Shown one piece after another: positions 11,413-20,620 of a DNA stretch of 37,361 nt. Where the stretch lies: positions 1 to 37,361 of the forward strand of contig SHXL01000003.1 in NCBI GenBank assembly GCA_009693345.1, read 5' to 3'. A program made the position numbers and the translations under genes. Under the pieces are notes generated by a model. That model searched no databases, was not told where the DNA came from, and saw nothing but the letters and a program-made list of their open reading frames with translations. Each line of letters begins with the position of its first letter. Positions within the stretch are counted from its first letter, which is position 1. The DNA is from Betaproteobacteria bacterium (GTDB lineage Bacteria > Pseudomonadota > Gammaproteobacteria > Burkholderiales > SG8-39).

Positions 11413-12228
11413 TTACAATGTCCGGTGCTGCAGGGCGGGCAGGGATTGTCTCACTTCGGCAAGCCGCGCCGCATCCAGTTCCGCCAGCACCACGCCTTCG
11501 CCCTCTGCGCGGCAGGCAAGCACCTCGCCCCAGGGATCCACGACCATGCTGTGGCCCCAGGTGCGGCGCCCGTTCGGATGCAGCCCGCCCTGCGCCGGTG
11601 CGATCAGGTAGCACTGGTTCTCGATCGCCCGCGCACGCATCAGGACATCCCAATGCGCCGCGCCGGTGAGCGCCGTGAAGGCCGACGGCACGAACCACGC
11701 GTCCACTTCGCCCGCAGCCCGGTAGAGTTCCGGGAAGCGCACGTCGTAGCACACGGAAAGCCCGATCCGGCCGAAGGGCGTGTCCAGCGCCACCGGCCGC
11801 GAGCCCGGCTCGATCGTGCGCGCTTCGTCGAAGTTGTTGCCTGCCAGATCCAGGCCGAAGAGATGGATCTTGTCGTAGCGCGCCACGCGCCGGCCTTCTG
11901 CGTCGAACACGAGGCAGGCGTTTCTAACTTTTTTTTCATTTGAAGAAGAAAGAGGGATTGTTCCACCAACCAGCCAGACACGATTCCGGCTCGCCGCGTC
12001 GGCGAGAAAATCCTGGATCGGACCGGCGCCCTCGACCTCGCGCACCTTCACTTTATCGGTCTCGTGGCGGCCCAGGATGCAGAAATATTCCGGCAGCGCG
12101 ACCAACTGCGCGCCGGCGGCTGCCGCCTCGGCGATCAGGCGCCCCGCCGCCTCCAGGTTCGCCGCCACTTCGGGCGCCGACACCATCTGGATCGCGGCCA
12201 CCCGGATTTTTGATCCGCCCGTGATCAC
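11413..12228 (-). CDS. Carbon-nitrogen hydrolase (nitrilase/Nit family)
   Basis: [25 protein letters not shown]...LPEYFC; K in [11 protein letters not shown] in [16 protein letters not shown]. Confidence 0.9.
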   Translation of the reverse strand: MITGGSKIRVAAIQMVSAPEVAANLEAAGRLIAEAAAAGAQLVALPEYFCILGRHETDKVKVREVEGAGPIQDFLADAASRNRVWLVGGTIPLSSSNEKKVRNACLVFDAEGRRVARYDKIHLFGLDLAGNNFDEARTIEPGSRPVALDTPFGRIGLSVCYDVRFPELYRAAGEVDAWFVPSAFTALTGAAHWDVLMRARAIENQCYLIAPAQGGLHPNGRRTWGHSMVVDPWGEVLACRAEGEGVVLAELDAARLAEVRQSLPALQHRTL

Positions 12229-15200
12229 CGATTGGGAATTCCGGAGCCGTCCAGTGCTTCCGGCAACGGCGGCGGCTTCAGTTTCTCGACCTTCGGGTCC
12301 GTCCAGGTGCCGGTGATCGTGTAGTCGAACGCAAAAATCTTGCCCAGCGGATTCTTGAGGATGCGCCCGGCGATTAGCGCCGCCACGCCGGCAATCGGAT
12401 TGAGCAGGCTCACCACCGTCGAGGCGGAGTCTCCCAGCTGCGGAATCACCTTGACGTTCAGGTTCTGGGTTTCGAGAGAAAGGTCGATCTGGCCCGTCAT
12501 GTTGACGTCGGCCGCCGGGCCGCGCATGTGGAATTCCTTCACCGCCATCACGCCGCGCTCGATGGTCATGGAACTGGCGATGCGGTCAAACTGGAAGCCC
12601 TTGGAGAACACGTCGCGGAAATCGAGCGCGATGCGCCGGGGCAGCATCTGCAGGCTCATCAGCGACACGAGTTTCCCGATGCCGGGCTCGATCTCGAGGA
12701 ACTGTCCGTCTTTGGCCTGCATCTGCAAGTTGCCGCTGAGCGTCGCGTAGTCGATGGTCAGCGGGTCGCCGTTCCAGGAGATCGGGCCCTCCAGTTTGCC
12801 GCTCGCGCCCTTGATGTTGTCGGGGTAGCCGAAGCGATCGAGGAACTGCCCGACATTGCTTACCTCGAGCTTGAAGTCGATCGAAGTGCGCGAGCCCTCG
12901 CCCTGCTTCCACAGGCCGGTTCCCGACAACGCTGAATCCGAATTGGTGACGGCGAGCTTGTCGATGAGCCAGTCCTGGGCCCCGTGCCGTGCCAGGAGCT
13001 CGACGCGCCCAACCGCTCGCCCGCGATGCGTGAAATTGTCGGCGACGATATCCAGCGCCGGGAGATCCTTCAAGGTCTCCCCCGGTTTGGCGCCGGGGGA
13101 ATCCTCGGGCAGCATGAAGCGCGTCATGCGCGCCACCAGATTGCCGCTGCCTGCGGTGCGGTAAACGAGATCGCCGCTGAACTCCGCGGTGTTCATGCTG
13201 GCGGACCAGCCCGCGCCGTCGCTGGCGCCCTGCATCGTGACCGCGCGCATGCGCTTGCCGAGCGCGTCCAGCACGCCGATCTTGAGATCGTAGCTCACGC
13301 CTTCACCGGTGCCGCCGCCCTCGGCGAACAAGGACAGCCAGCGGTCAATGTCGAGTGCGGGCAGCGCGCCGCGCAGCGTCATGCCGAGCCGCTCCGGGAT
13401 CCGCGGCGTCTCCCCGGCCGCCGGGTACAAAATGATCACCGAACGCTGCACCTGAAGCGGCGCCGCGGCCTGCGCTGTGCGCAGGAACTCCGCCGCCGCG
13501 ATGCGTCCAGCCTGCGGCCCCAGCGCGATCGAAATGCGGTCGCGCCCCTCGCCCGGAAATACCACGACCCGCAGCGGCAGGCTTTCGCTGGCGGTCTTCG
13601 AAAACGGAGCCGGCAGGGAACTGGAAACGCCCTCGAGCGGCGATTCAAAAGTGAATTGCGTGCGCCCCTCATGCACCGAGACGACGGCGGTGTAGCGCGC
13701 AGCGCCGGCCAGGCGGCGGCGCCAGGGATGCTCGAACACTTGGCGCATGCCCTCGACCGTTGCCCTGCCCTCCGCGTTCAGCACGACGCTGGCGCCGGGC
13801 TTCGAGCCTCCTGCGATCCGGATCTCGCCGCCGAACAATTGGCCACGCACGTCCTGAATCAAAAGCGAGGATTCGGTGAAGCTGACGCGTCCACCCGCGC
13901 GCTCGATCGGCGGCAGGCGCGGGTCCACCGTGATGACGTTGCCCGAGAACTGGTATTCGCCGGCGACCTTGCTCTTCGCCATCTCGTGCAGCGCCAGTTC
14001 GAGATGCAGGCGCAGCTTGCCCTGGCCGAGGGACCTCATGCCGTCGGTGAAACCGTCCACCATGCGCCGCACCGGACTCTCCCGGACGTAGTCCAGAAAC
14101 AGCGCCGTGGCTCCCTCGGCGTTGCCATCGATATTCAGCTGCGGGTTCGGGTCGAGCATGCTCGGCAGGCTGACGTGAACGTTGGCGAGCTTGACGCCGA
14201 GGATGCTGGCGCTGCGGCCGACGATGTCGATCTTGTCCCGCTCGAACAGCAGATCACCTTCGATTTCCTCGATGCGCGGCCAGCCGCTGACGTAGTCGAG
14301 CACCGCTCCCGAAACCTTGGCTGCGACCTGGAACTGGCCTTTCGCGGCATCGGTAAACGGGAAATCGCGCAAATCGCCCTTCAGGCGCATCTGCACGTCG
14401 CTCGCCTGGCCGCCGAGGACCGCGCCTGCGACCCAGTCGCGCGCACGCGCGCCCATCAGCGTGGACAGCGGCAGGTACTTGGCGGTGTTCTTGCCTTCCG
14501 CGCGCGACAGTTGCGCCGTGAGATCCACCACACCCGGCCCTTCCCCGGTCCAGGTGTAGCTGCCATATGCGGTACCGGCAAGATCCTCGTTCGCGTAGCT
14601 CAGGTTGGCCAGGCGCACCGACACGCCGCCTTTGCCGGGCGGCGCGCTCCCGGCGCCCGCGGTACGTTCCCATCCAACTTCGCCATTGAGCGAATCCAGG
14701 AGGATGCGCGGTTCGGGGAAAACCTCCGGCAGTTCGAGCTCGCTCTTGCGCGACGCGAGATAGACGACGCCCTTGCCTTGCGTCGCCTCGACGCTGCCGG
14801 AAAGGCCGGCGAATCCCGGAATGCTGCGCCAGGCCTTCATGGTGAGGCCGGCAAAGCGGGTTTTCACGGTGAAATTCGCCTGATCGGGCAATTCTCCCGT
14901 CCAGTCGAACTTTACATCGAGCAGGTTGCCCTGCGGCGCGAGATCGGCAAGCAGCTTGCGCAGGTCGGCCGGAAACGGCAGGTACTCCGCCACGTGGGCT
15001 AGCGGCGCAAGTTCAATCAGATTGGCAGTCACCGAGCCGCGCTGCGTCAGCGGGCTGCCCACCGCACCTTGTGCGGTCCCCACCGTGCCTTGCGTGGCTC
15101 CAACAGATGCTGGTTCCCACATGGCGCGAAAACTCGTGGAGTTCATCGCCGGGGCGCCGGGGCTGACGAGCGCGAGATTGCGCACGCCGAAATCGTAGCC

Positions 15201-16133
15201 GGCCAGCGTCTCGCGTCCGTAAACCCGGCCCCGCACCGTGGACACTTCAAGCACCGGCAGGTCCTTCGCGAGGCGCGCCGATACGTTCGACAGCTCCACG
15301 TCCGCCGTGGCCTGCGTGATCCTGCCGGCGGATAGCGTCGCCCACAGGCGAAGCGCGCCTTCGCCGCGGCGCACGTCCAGCGGGTAGTCGACCCAGGCGC
15401 GCCAGCCCGCGAGGTTGGTGTAGCCGAACTCGGCGTATACGCGCCCATTCCACTGCGCCGGATTCCTGACGCTGCCGCCCTCGAGCGCTGCGCGCAGCTC
15501 CACGCCCGGCCCCAGCTCGCGCGGCGGGCGCGCCGAGAGCCCCACCAGGTGCGCGTCGCCGTCGTTCTCGAGGTGCAGGTTGAGCGCCGACAGCGTCAGC
15601 GGGGGCGCTTTGCGCGCCTCGTCGACCCACACGATCTCGGCGCCGCGAATGATGATCCGGCCCTGGCTGAGGATCCAGTCGCTCAGCTTGCCGTCGCTCT
15701 GGTCGCCCGAAATGCGGATGCCGGCGACGAAAATCGCGCCGCTCGCGTCGCGCCGCACCGCGAGCTTGGGCGCGTCGATGAGGAACGAGTGCAGCCGCAG
15801 CTCGCGCGCCGCGAGCGAGCGCCAGGCAACCACGTTCTCCACCGCCGGCAGCGCCAGCGCTTCGCGGCCGTCGCGGTCGTAAATACGCACGTCGGAGATC
15901 GAAATCCGCGGCCGCAGGCCCTGCCAGTCGGTAGCGAGCGCGCCGATCGTCACCGGCAGGCCGATGGAGCGCGAGATCGCGGCGACGATTTCGCCGCGGT
16001 ACTGCTCCACGTTGGGCAGCAGCCAGTAGCGCAGCGCGAGAAAGACCACCGCAAAGCCGAAAAAGCCCGCCCAGGCGAGTATTTCGACTGCGCGCAGGAG
16101 CCTGCGCAACGGGGCTTTAAACGAGGTTCGCAT
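12225..16133 (-). CDS. yhdP: YhdP family AsmA-like membrane protein (DUF3971)
   Basis: 1302-aa protein with N-terminal TM; C-terminal DPKVEKL region, GVMAVKEFHMRGPAADVNMTGQIDL and FDYTITGTW; neighbours tldD and nit as in many proteobacteria. Confidence 0.85.
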   Translation of the reverse strand: MRTSFKAPLRRLLRAVEILAWAGFFGFAVVFLALRYWLLPNVEQYRGEIVAAISRSIGLPVTIGALATDWQGLRPRISISDVRIYDRDGREALALPAVENVVAWRSLAARELRLHSFLIDAPKLAVRRDASGAIFVAGIRISGDQSDGKLSDWILSQGRIIIRGAEIVWVDEARKAPPLTLSALNLHLENDGDAHLVGLSARPPRELGPGVELRAALEGGSVRNPAQWNGRVYAEFGYTNLAGWRAWVDYPLDVRRGEGALRLWATLSAGRITQATADVELSNVSARLAKDLPVLEVSTVRGRVYGRETLAGYDFGVRNLALVSPGAPAMNSTSFRAMWEPASVGATQGTVGTAQGAVGSPLTQRGSVTANLIELAPLAHVAEYLPFPADLRKLLADLAPQGNLLDVKFDWTGELPDQANFTVKTRFAGLTMKAWRSIPGFAGLSGSVEATQGKGVVYLASRKSELELPEVFPEPRILLDSLNGEVGWERTAGAGSAPPGKGGVSVRLANLSYANEDLAGTAYGSYTWTGEGPGVVDLTAQLSRAEGKNTAKYLPLSTLMGARARDWVAGAVLGGQASDVQMRLKGDLRDFPFTDAAKGQFQVAAKVSGAVLDYVSGWPRIEEIEGDLLFERDKIDIVGRSASILGVKLANVHVSLPSMLDPNPQLNIDGNAEGATALFLDYVRESPVRRMVDGFTDGMRSLGQGKLRLHLELALHEMAKSKVAGEYQFSGNVITVDPRLPPIERAGGRVSFTESSLLIQDVRGQLFGGEIRIAGGSKPGASVVLNAEGRATVEGMRQVFEHPWRRRLAGAARYTAVVSVHEGRTQFTFESPLEGVSSSLPAPFSKTASESLPLRVVVFPGEGRDRISIALGPQAGRIAAAEFLRTAQAAAPLQVQRSVIILYPAAGETPRIPERLGMTLRGALPALDIDRWLSLFAEGGGTGEGVSYDLKIGVLDALGKRMRAVTMQGASDGAGWSASMNTAEFSGDLVYRTAGSGNLVARMTRFMLPEDSPGAKPGETLKDLPALDIVADNFTHRGRAVGRVELLARHGAQDWLIDKLAVTNSDSALSGTGLWKQGEGSRTSIDFKLEVSNVGQFLDRFGYPDNIKGASGKLEGPISWNGDPLTIDYATLSGNLQMQAKDGQFLEIEPGIGKLVSLMSLQMLPRRIALDFRDVFSKGFQFDRIASSMTIERGVMAVKEFHMRGPAADVNMTGQIDLSLETQNLNVKVIPQLGDSASTVVSLLNPIAGVAALIAGRILKNPLGKIFAFDYTITGTWTDPKVEKLKPPPLPEALDGSGIPNR

Positions 16134-16193
16134 CGCGCCTGCCGCGACTCCTATATCCTTGATTCACAACCGCAACCACCATTTTATCCGTAA

Positions 16194-18740
16194 ATGTCGG
16201 ATCCAATTCGGAAAATTACCCTTTCGCGCTATGCCGCGCAGGCCATCGCCGCACGTCCCGAGCTGGCTCAGGAGACGGATCCGGGACGTGGCGCGCACGC
16301 GCCCTTCAGCGCCGCGGAAATGGCGCAGGCCCTCGCGGGTTCGGATAGCGACGACGAAGCCTCGTTCAAGCGCCGCCTGCGCCGCCTGCGCCAGCGTGTC
16401 CTGTTGCGCACCATGGAGCGGGATCTGGAAAAACAGGCGAACCTTGCAGAAGTCTGTCTCGCAATGAGCGAGCTGGCGGTACAGTCCATCCGCGCCGCGC
16501 TGCGCTGGTTGAACGAGGAGGAGCTCATCGTCGTCGCCATGGGCAAGCTGGGTGGCGGCGAACTGAATGTGTCCTCCGACATCGACCTCGTTTTCGTGCA
16601 TCCCGATACGAAGGAAAACCCGGCCGACACGCAACAGCTCGAGCGCAGCGGCCGCAAGCTGATCGCGCTGCTGAACGACGTCACCGAGGACGGCTTTGCG
16701 TTCCGCGTCGACATGCGGCTGCGGCCCTACGGCGACTCGGGCGCGCTGGTGAGCGGATTCGATGCCCTGGAATCCTATTTCGTCGCCCAGGGCCGCGAAT
16801 GGGAACGCTATGCCTGGATCAAGGCGCGCGCTGTTTCAGGCCTTGATTCCGATATAAGAAACCTTGGAGAAATTGTTCGACCGTTCGTCTTCCGCAAGTA
16901 CTTCGACTACGCGACCCTAGCCGCGATGCGCCGCCTGCACGCCGAAGTGCGGCGCGACGTGGCACGCCGCGAACTCGCCGGGCACGTAAAGCTCGGCCCC
17001 GGCGGCATCCGCGAAATCGAGTTCATCACCCAGGCGCTGCAGCTGGTGCGCGGCGGGCGCGATCCGGAACTTACGGCGCGGCCGACACTTGCCGTTCTCG
17101 CACTTCTAGCCGGCAAAAGGCATTTGCCGGAAAGAGCCAGCCGGGAACTTGCGGACGCTTACGTGTTTCTGCGCAACGTAGAGCACCGCCTGCAGTACCT
17201 CGACGATGCGCAGACGCACGAATTGCCGACGGACGACGGCGACCGCGCGCGGCTAGCGCAGATGGCGGACTTCGCGTCCTGGGAGGATTTTCACGCCGCA
17301 TTGGACGCGCACCGCCAGGCAGTGACGCGCCATTTCCAGGCGATATTCGCGGAGCCCGGCGCGGAAAGCGAAGCCAAACCCTGGCCGGACCATCCGCGCC
17401 TCGCCGCGCTGCGCGCGAGCCAGCGCTACCTGCAGCTGCCCGAAGACTCGATGCGCCGCTTCGACGCCCTAGTCCCGGCGCTTGCGCTGGCCGCGGCGGC
17501 GACGCCCGACCCGGACGCCACACTGGCGCGCGGAATCGACCTGCTGCAGGCGATCGCGCGCCGCGCCGCGTACCTCGCGCTGCTCGCCGAGCGGCCCGAG
17601 GCACTGGAGCGCGTGACGCGCATGATCGGCGCCTCGAGCTGGGCGGCGGAATACGTCACCCTGCATCCGCTGCTGCTGGACGAACTGCTCGACGACCGGG
17701 TGCTCTATTCGCCCCCGGCGTGGCGCGAATTCGAACGCGAGCTGCGCACCGTTCTCGCCGCCGTGGGCGGCGATGTCGAGCGCCAGATGAACGCGGTGCG
17801 CGAGCAGCATCAGTTGCAGCTGTTCCGGCTGCTGGCGCAGGACCTGGCGGGCCTGCTCACGGTGGAGGTGCTCGCCGACCATCTTTCGCAGCTCGCCGAC
17901 CTCGTGCTGCAGGTGTCGCTGGAAGCCTGCTGGGCGCAGATCGCGACGCGCCACCGCGAGCAGCCGCGCTTCGCCGTGATCGCCTACGGCAAGCTCGGCG
18001 GCAAGGAACTCGGCTACGCCTCGGACCTCGACATCATTTTCGCCTACGACGACGCCGACGAGCGCGCCGCGCAGAACTATGCGCGACTCGCGCAGCGCTA
18101 CAACAACTGGCTCAGCGCGCGCACCTCCGCCGGCACGCTGTTCGAGACTGACCTGCAACTGCGGCCCTCCGGCTCGAGCGGGCTGCTGGTGTTGTCGGTG
18201 GCCGCGTTCGAGGAATACCAGGAGCACGCCGCCTGGCCCTGGGAGCACCAAGCGCTCACCCGCGCGCGCTACTGCGCGGGAGACAAGGCGGTCGGGCTCG
18301 AATTTGAGAACATCAGAACAAGAATCCTGACACGCGAACGGGACCCCGCCGCGCTGGCGCGCGAGGTGCTCGCCATGCGCGACAAGCTGCACGCCGCGCA
18401 TCCCAACCGCTCGGAACTGTTCGACATCAAGCACGACCGCGGCGGCATGATCGACATCGAATTCACGGTGCAATTTATCGTGCTCGCCCACGCGCACCGG
18501 CATCCGGAGCTCACGCGCAACCTCGGCAACATCGCATTGCTGAAAATTGCGGCGGATTTGGGATTGATCGACAAGGACCTGGCGGAAAAGAACCGCAATG
18601 CCTATCGCGACTTCAGGCGCCTGCAGCACGCATTGCGCCTAAACGGCGCGCGGTATGCGCGCGTGCCGATCGAGCAGGTGGCAGCGAAGGCCGAAGCCGC
18701 TCGCAGCCTGTGGAAGGAGGTCTTTTCCGGCTACCGGTAG
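16194..18740 (+). CDS. glnE: Bifunctional glutamine synthetase adenylyltransferase/deadenylyltransferase
   Basis: Two nucleotidyltransferase motifs: VVAMGKLGGGELNVSSDIDLVFVHP and VIAYGKLGGKELGYASDLDIIFAYD; GPGGIREIEFITQALQLVRGGR. Confidence 0.95.
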   Translation: MSDPIRKITLSRYAAQAIAARPELAQETDPGRGAHAPFSAAEMAQALAGSDSDDEASFKRRLRRLRQRVLLRTMERDLEKQANLAEVCLAMSELAVQSIRAALRWLNEEELIVVAMGKLGGGELNVSSDIDLVFVHPDTKENPADTQQLERSGRKLIALLNDVTEDGFAFRVDMRLRPYGDSGALVSGFDALESYFVAQGREWERYAWIKARAVSGLDSDIRNLGEIVRPFVFRKYFDYATLAAMRRLHAEVRRDVARRELAGHVKLGPGGIREIEFITQALQLVRGGRDPELTARPTLAVLALLAGKRHLPERASRELADAYVFLRNVEHRLQYLDDAQTHELPTDDGDRARLAQMADFASWEDFHAALDAHRQAVTRHFQAIFAEPGAESEAKPWPDHPRLAALRASQRYLQLPEDSMRRFDALVPALALAAAATPDPDATLARGIDLLQAIARRAAYLALLAERPEALERVTRMIGASSWAAEYVTLHPLLLDELLDDRVLYSPPAWREFERELRTVLAAVGGDVERQMNAVREQHQLQLFRLLAQDLAGLLTVEVLADHLSQLADLVLQVSLEACWAQIATRHREQPRFAVIAYGKLGGKELGYASDLDIIFAYDDADERAAQNYARLAQRYNNWLSARTSAGTLFETDLQLRPSGSSGLLVLSVAAFEEYQEHAAWPWEHQALTRARYCAGDKAVGLEFENIRTRILTRERDPAALAREVLAMRDKLHAAHPNRSELFDIKHDRGGMIDIEFTVQFIVLAHAHRHPELTRNLGNIALLKIAADLGLIDKDLAEKNRNAYRDFRRLQHALRLNGARYARVPIEQVAAKAEAARSLWKEVFSGYR

Positions 18741-18755
18741 CTCGGCGCGCGTGAT

Positions 18756-19022
18756 TCAGCGTGCGCGGGGCCCGCGCACGTGGGGGTTCAACTTTTCGAC
18801 GTCCGCCTTCACCTGGTCGCGACTGCGCTCGTAGACAATTTCACGCCCCATGATGCTGCCCGCATAGGCGAAACCGTTGCGCGTCGGCGTCAGCGCGCAC
18901 TTCATGCTGTGCGTCCCCTCGCCGATCACCACCTCGATCACCTCCGCGCGGCGGCTGAACAGCACCACCTCCATCGTCTTGCCGGTTTCGGTGATCCGTA
19001 CCGTGATCTTCTCGTTGATCAT
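18756..19022 (-). CDS. Conserved-looking hypothetical protein, 88 aa
   Basis: Complete ORF MINEKITVRITETGKTMEVVLFSRRAEVIEVVIGEGTHSMKCALTPTRNG..., low-complexity absent, convergent with glnE. Confidence 0.6.
   Translation of the reverse strand: MINEKITVRITETGKTMEVVLFSRRAEVIEVVIGEGTHSMKCALTPTRNGFAYAGSIMGREIVYERSRDQVKADVEKLNPHVRGPRAR
18760..18780. repeat. 21-bp perfect palindrome CGTGCGCGGG-G-CCCGCGCACG
   Basis: 10-bp perfect arms around one base, just after convergent glnE stop, within the 3' codons of the 88-aa ORF. Confidence 0.7.
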
Positions 19023-19062
19023 GCGTCGCTTGCGTCTGTAGGTTGGCCTACTCTACCAGCGT

Positions 19063-19374
19063 TCATATCGCTTCGCGCGGCGTTCCCGGGGCCTGGGCGC
19101 CGCGCCGCAACGGACCGTCCACCTCGGAGGCGAAGCGCGCCAGCGCGTCGAGCAGCACGTCGCGGTTCAGACGGTACAGGACGCGCTGGCCCTGGCGCTC
19201 GCTCACCACGAGCCCGGCGCGCTGCAGCACCGCGAGATGGCGCGAGACCGCCGGCGGGCTGAGTGAGAATCGCCCCGCAAGGTCAGTCGTGGAGAGCGCC
19301 GTCTGCGACAGGAAGGCGATGATCTGCCGCCGCGGGACGGAGGACAGTGCGCCAAAAATGCCGTCGAGATCCAT
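19063..19374 (-). CDS. ArsR-family HTH transcriptional regulator
   Basis: MDLDGIFGALSSVPRRQIIAFLSQTALSTTDLAGRFSLSPPAVSRHLAVLQRAGLVVSERQGQRVLYRLN: classic winged HTH. ATG at 19374 preferred over TTG at 19386. Confidence 0.9.
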   Translation of the reverse strand: MDLDGIFGALSSVPRRQIIAFLSQTALSTTDLAGRFSLSPPAVSRHLAVLQRAGLVVSERQGQRVLYRLNRDVLLDALARFASEVDGPLRRGAQAPGTPREAI

Positions 19375-19385
19375 CGCAATAAACA

Positions 19386-19403
19386 ATTAACTAAAGTGCT
19401 AAT
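19386..19403. promoter_or_regulatory. Candidate operator ATTAAC-N6-GCTAAT in the arsR-like/ilvE intergenic region
   Basis: Imperfect inverted repeat (5/6 per arm) just downstream of a TATACT (-10-like, minus strand, 19404-19409). Confidence 0.35.
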
Positions 19404-19455
19404 AGTATAGCGCGTTTTTGTGTTTAGAATGGCGGCTCACATTCAAGGAGCATGC

Positions 19456-20430
19456 ATGGCGAAGGCAAAGAAGGCACCCACTCCGTCGCTGTCGATGGCG
19501 GACCGCGACGGCTGGATCTGGCATGACGGCAAGCTGGTACCGTGGCGCTCAGCGACCACGCACGTGCTGACCCACTCGCTGCACTACGGCCTCGCCGTGT
19601 TCGAGGGCGTGCGCGCCTACAAGACGGTCAGCGGCACGCAGATCTACCGCCTGCGCGAGCACACGCAACGGCTGATCAATTCGGGCCACATCTACATGAT
19701 GAAGATCCCGTACAGCGTCGAGCGCCTGATGCAGGCGCAGATCGACGTCGTCGCGGCCAACGGCCACGAGTCCTGCTATGTCCGCCCGATTGCCTTCTAC
19801 GGCTCCGAGAAAATGGGCGTCTCGCCGGTCGGCGCCAAGGTGCACGTGGCGATCGCGGCGTGGCCCTGGGGCGCCTACCTCGGTCCCGAGGCGCTCGCCA
19901 AGGGCATCCGCGTGAAGACCGCCTCGGTCGCGCGCCACCACGTCAACGTGACTATGGCACGCGCCAAGATGTCGGGCACTTACCCGAACTCGGTGCTGGC
20001 GACGCTCGAAGCGACGCAGCACGGCTACGACGAGGGCCTGTTGCTCGACGTCGACGGCTTCGTCGCCGAGGGCGCGGGCGAGAATATTTTCGTCATCAAG
20101 GACGGCGTGATCTACGAGCCGGAGCTCACCTCCGCGCTCACCGGGATCACGCGCTCCTCAGTGATCGACCTGGCCGAGGGTCTGGGCTACACGGTGAAGT
20201 CGAAGCGCCTGACGCGCGACGACATCTACATCGCCGACGAGTGCTTCTTCACCGGCACCGCCGCCGAAGTGACGCCGATCCGCGAGCTCGACCAGCGCCA
20301 GATCGGCGCCGGCAAGGCGGGCCCGATCACCAAGGTCCTGCAGAAGGCGTTCTTCGACGTGGTCACCGGCAAGGACCGCAAGCACAAGCACTGGCTCACG
20401 CCGGTGCCGATGAAGAAAGCAAAGAAATGA
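19456..20430 (+). CDS. ilvE: Branched-chain amino acid aminotransferase
   Basis: WHDGKLVPWRSATTHVLTHSLHYGLAVFEGVRAY; NSVLATLEATQHGYDEGLLLD; ECFFTGTAAEVTPI; SD AAGGAG upstream of ATG 19456. Confidence 0.95.
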   Translation: MAKAKKAPTPSLSMADRDGWIWHDGKLVPWRSATTHVLTHSLHYGLAVFEGVRAYKTVSGTQIYRLREHTQRLINSGHIYMMKIPYSVERLMQAQIDVVAANGHESCYVRPIAFYGSEKMGVSPVGAKVHVAIAAWPWGAYLGPEALAKGIRVKTASVARHHVNVTMARAKMSGTYPNSVLATLEATQHGYDEGLLLDVDGFVAEGAGENIFVIKDGVIYEPELTSALTGITRSSVIDLAEGLGYTVKSKRLTRDDIYIADECFFTGTAAEVTPIRELDQRQIGAGKAGPITKVLQKAFFDVVTGKDRKHKHWLTPVPMKKAKK

Positions 20431-20618
20431 GCAACGACACTGCCCGCCAAGTTGAACTGACGGAGAAGGACCTGCCGCTGCATTGCCCGATGCAGGGTGC
20501 GCCGCTATGGGCGCGGCACCCACGCGTGTTTCTCGATGTGGTGAAGCACGGCGAGGCGCTGTGCCCGTACTGCGGCACCAGGTATTTGTACAAAGGCACG
20601 GCTCCCAAAGGTCGCTGA
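20427..20618 (+). CDS. Small zinc-finger (zf-CHCC type) protein
   Basis: LHCPMQGAPLWARHPRVFLDV...GEALCPYCGTRYLYKG; ATGA overlap with ilvE stop. Confidence 0.75.
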   Translation: MSNDTARQVELTEKDLPLHCPMQGAPLWARHPRVFLDVVKHGEALCPYCGTRYLYKGTAPKGR

Positions 20619-20620
20619 CC

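Noticed and set aside
12984-15002. 672-aa ORF antisense to yhdP
   Set aside because: Arg/His-rich composition without recognisable motifs, fully covered by the strong yhdP frame.
17469-18629. 386-aa ORF antisense to glnE
   Set aside because: No motifs; glnE on the opposite strand has both catalytic domains.
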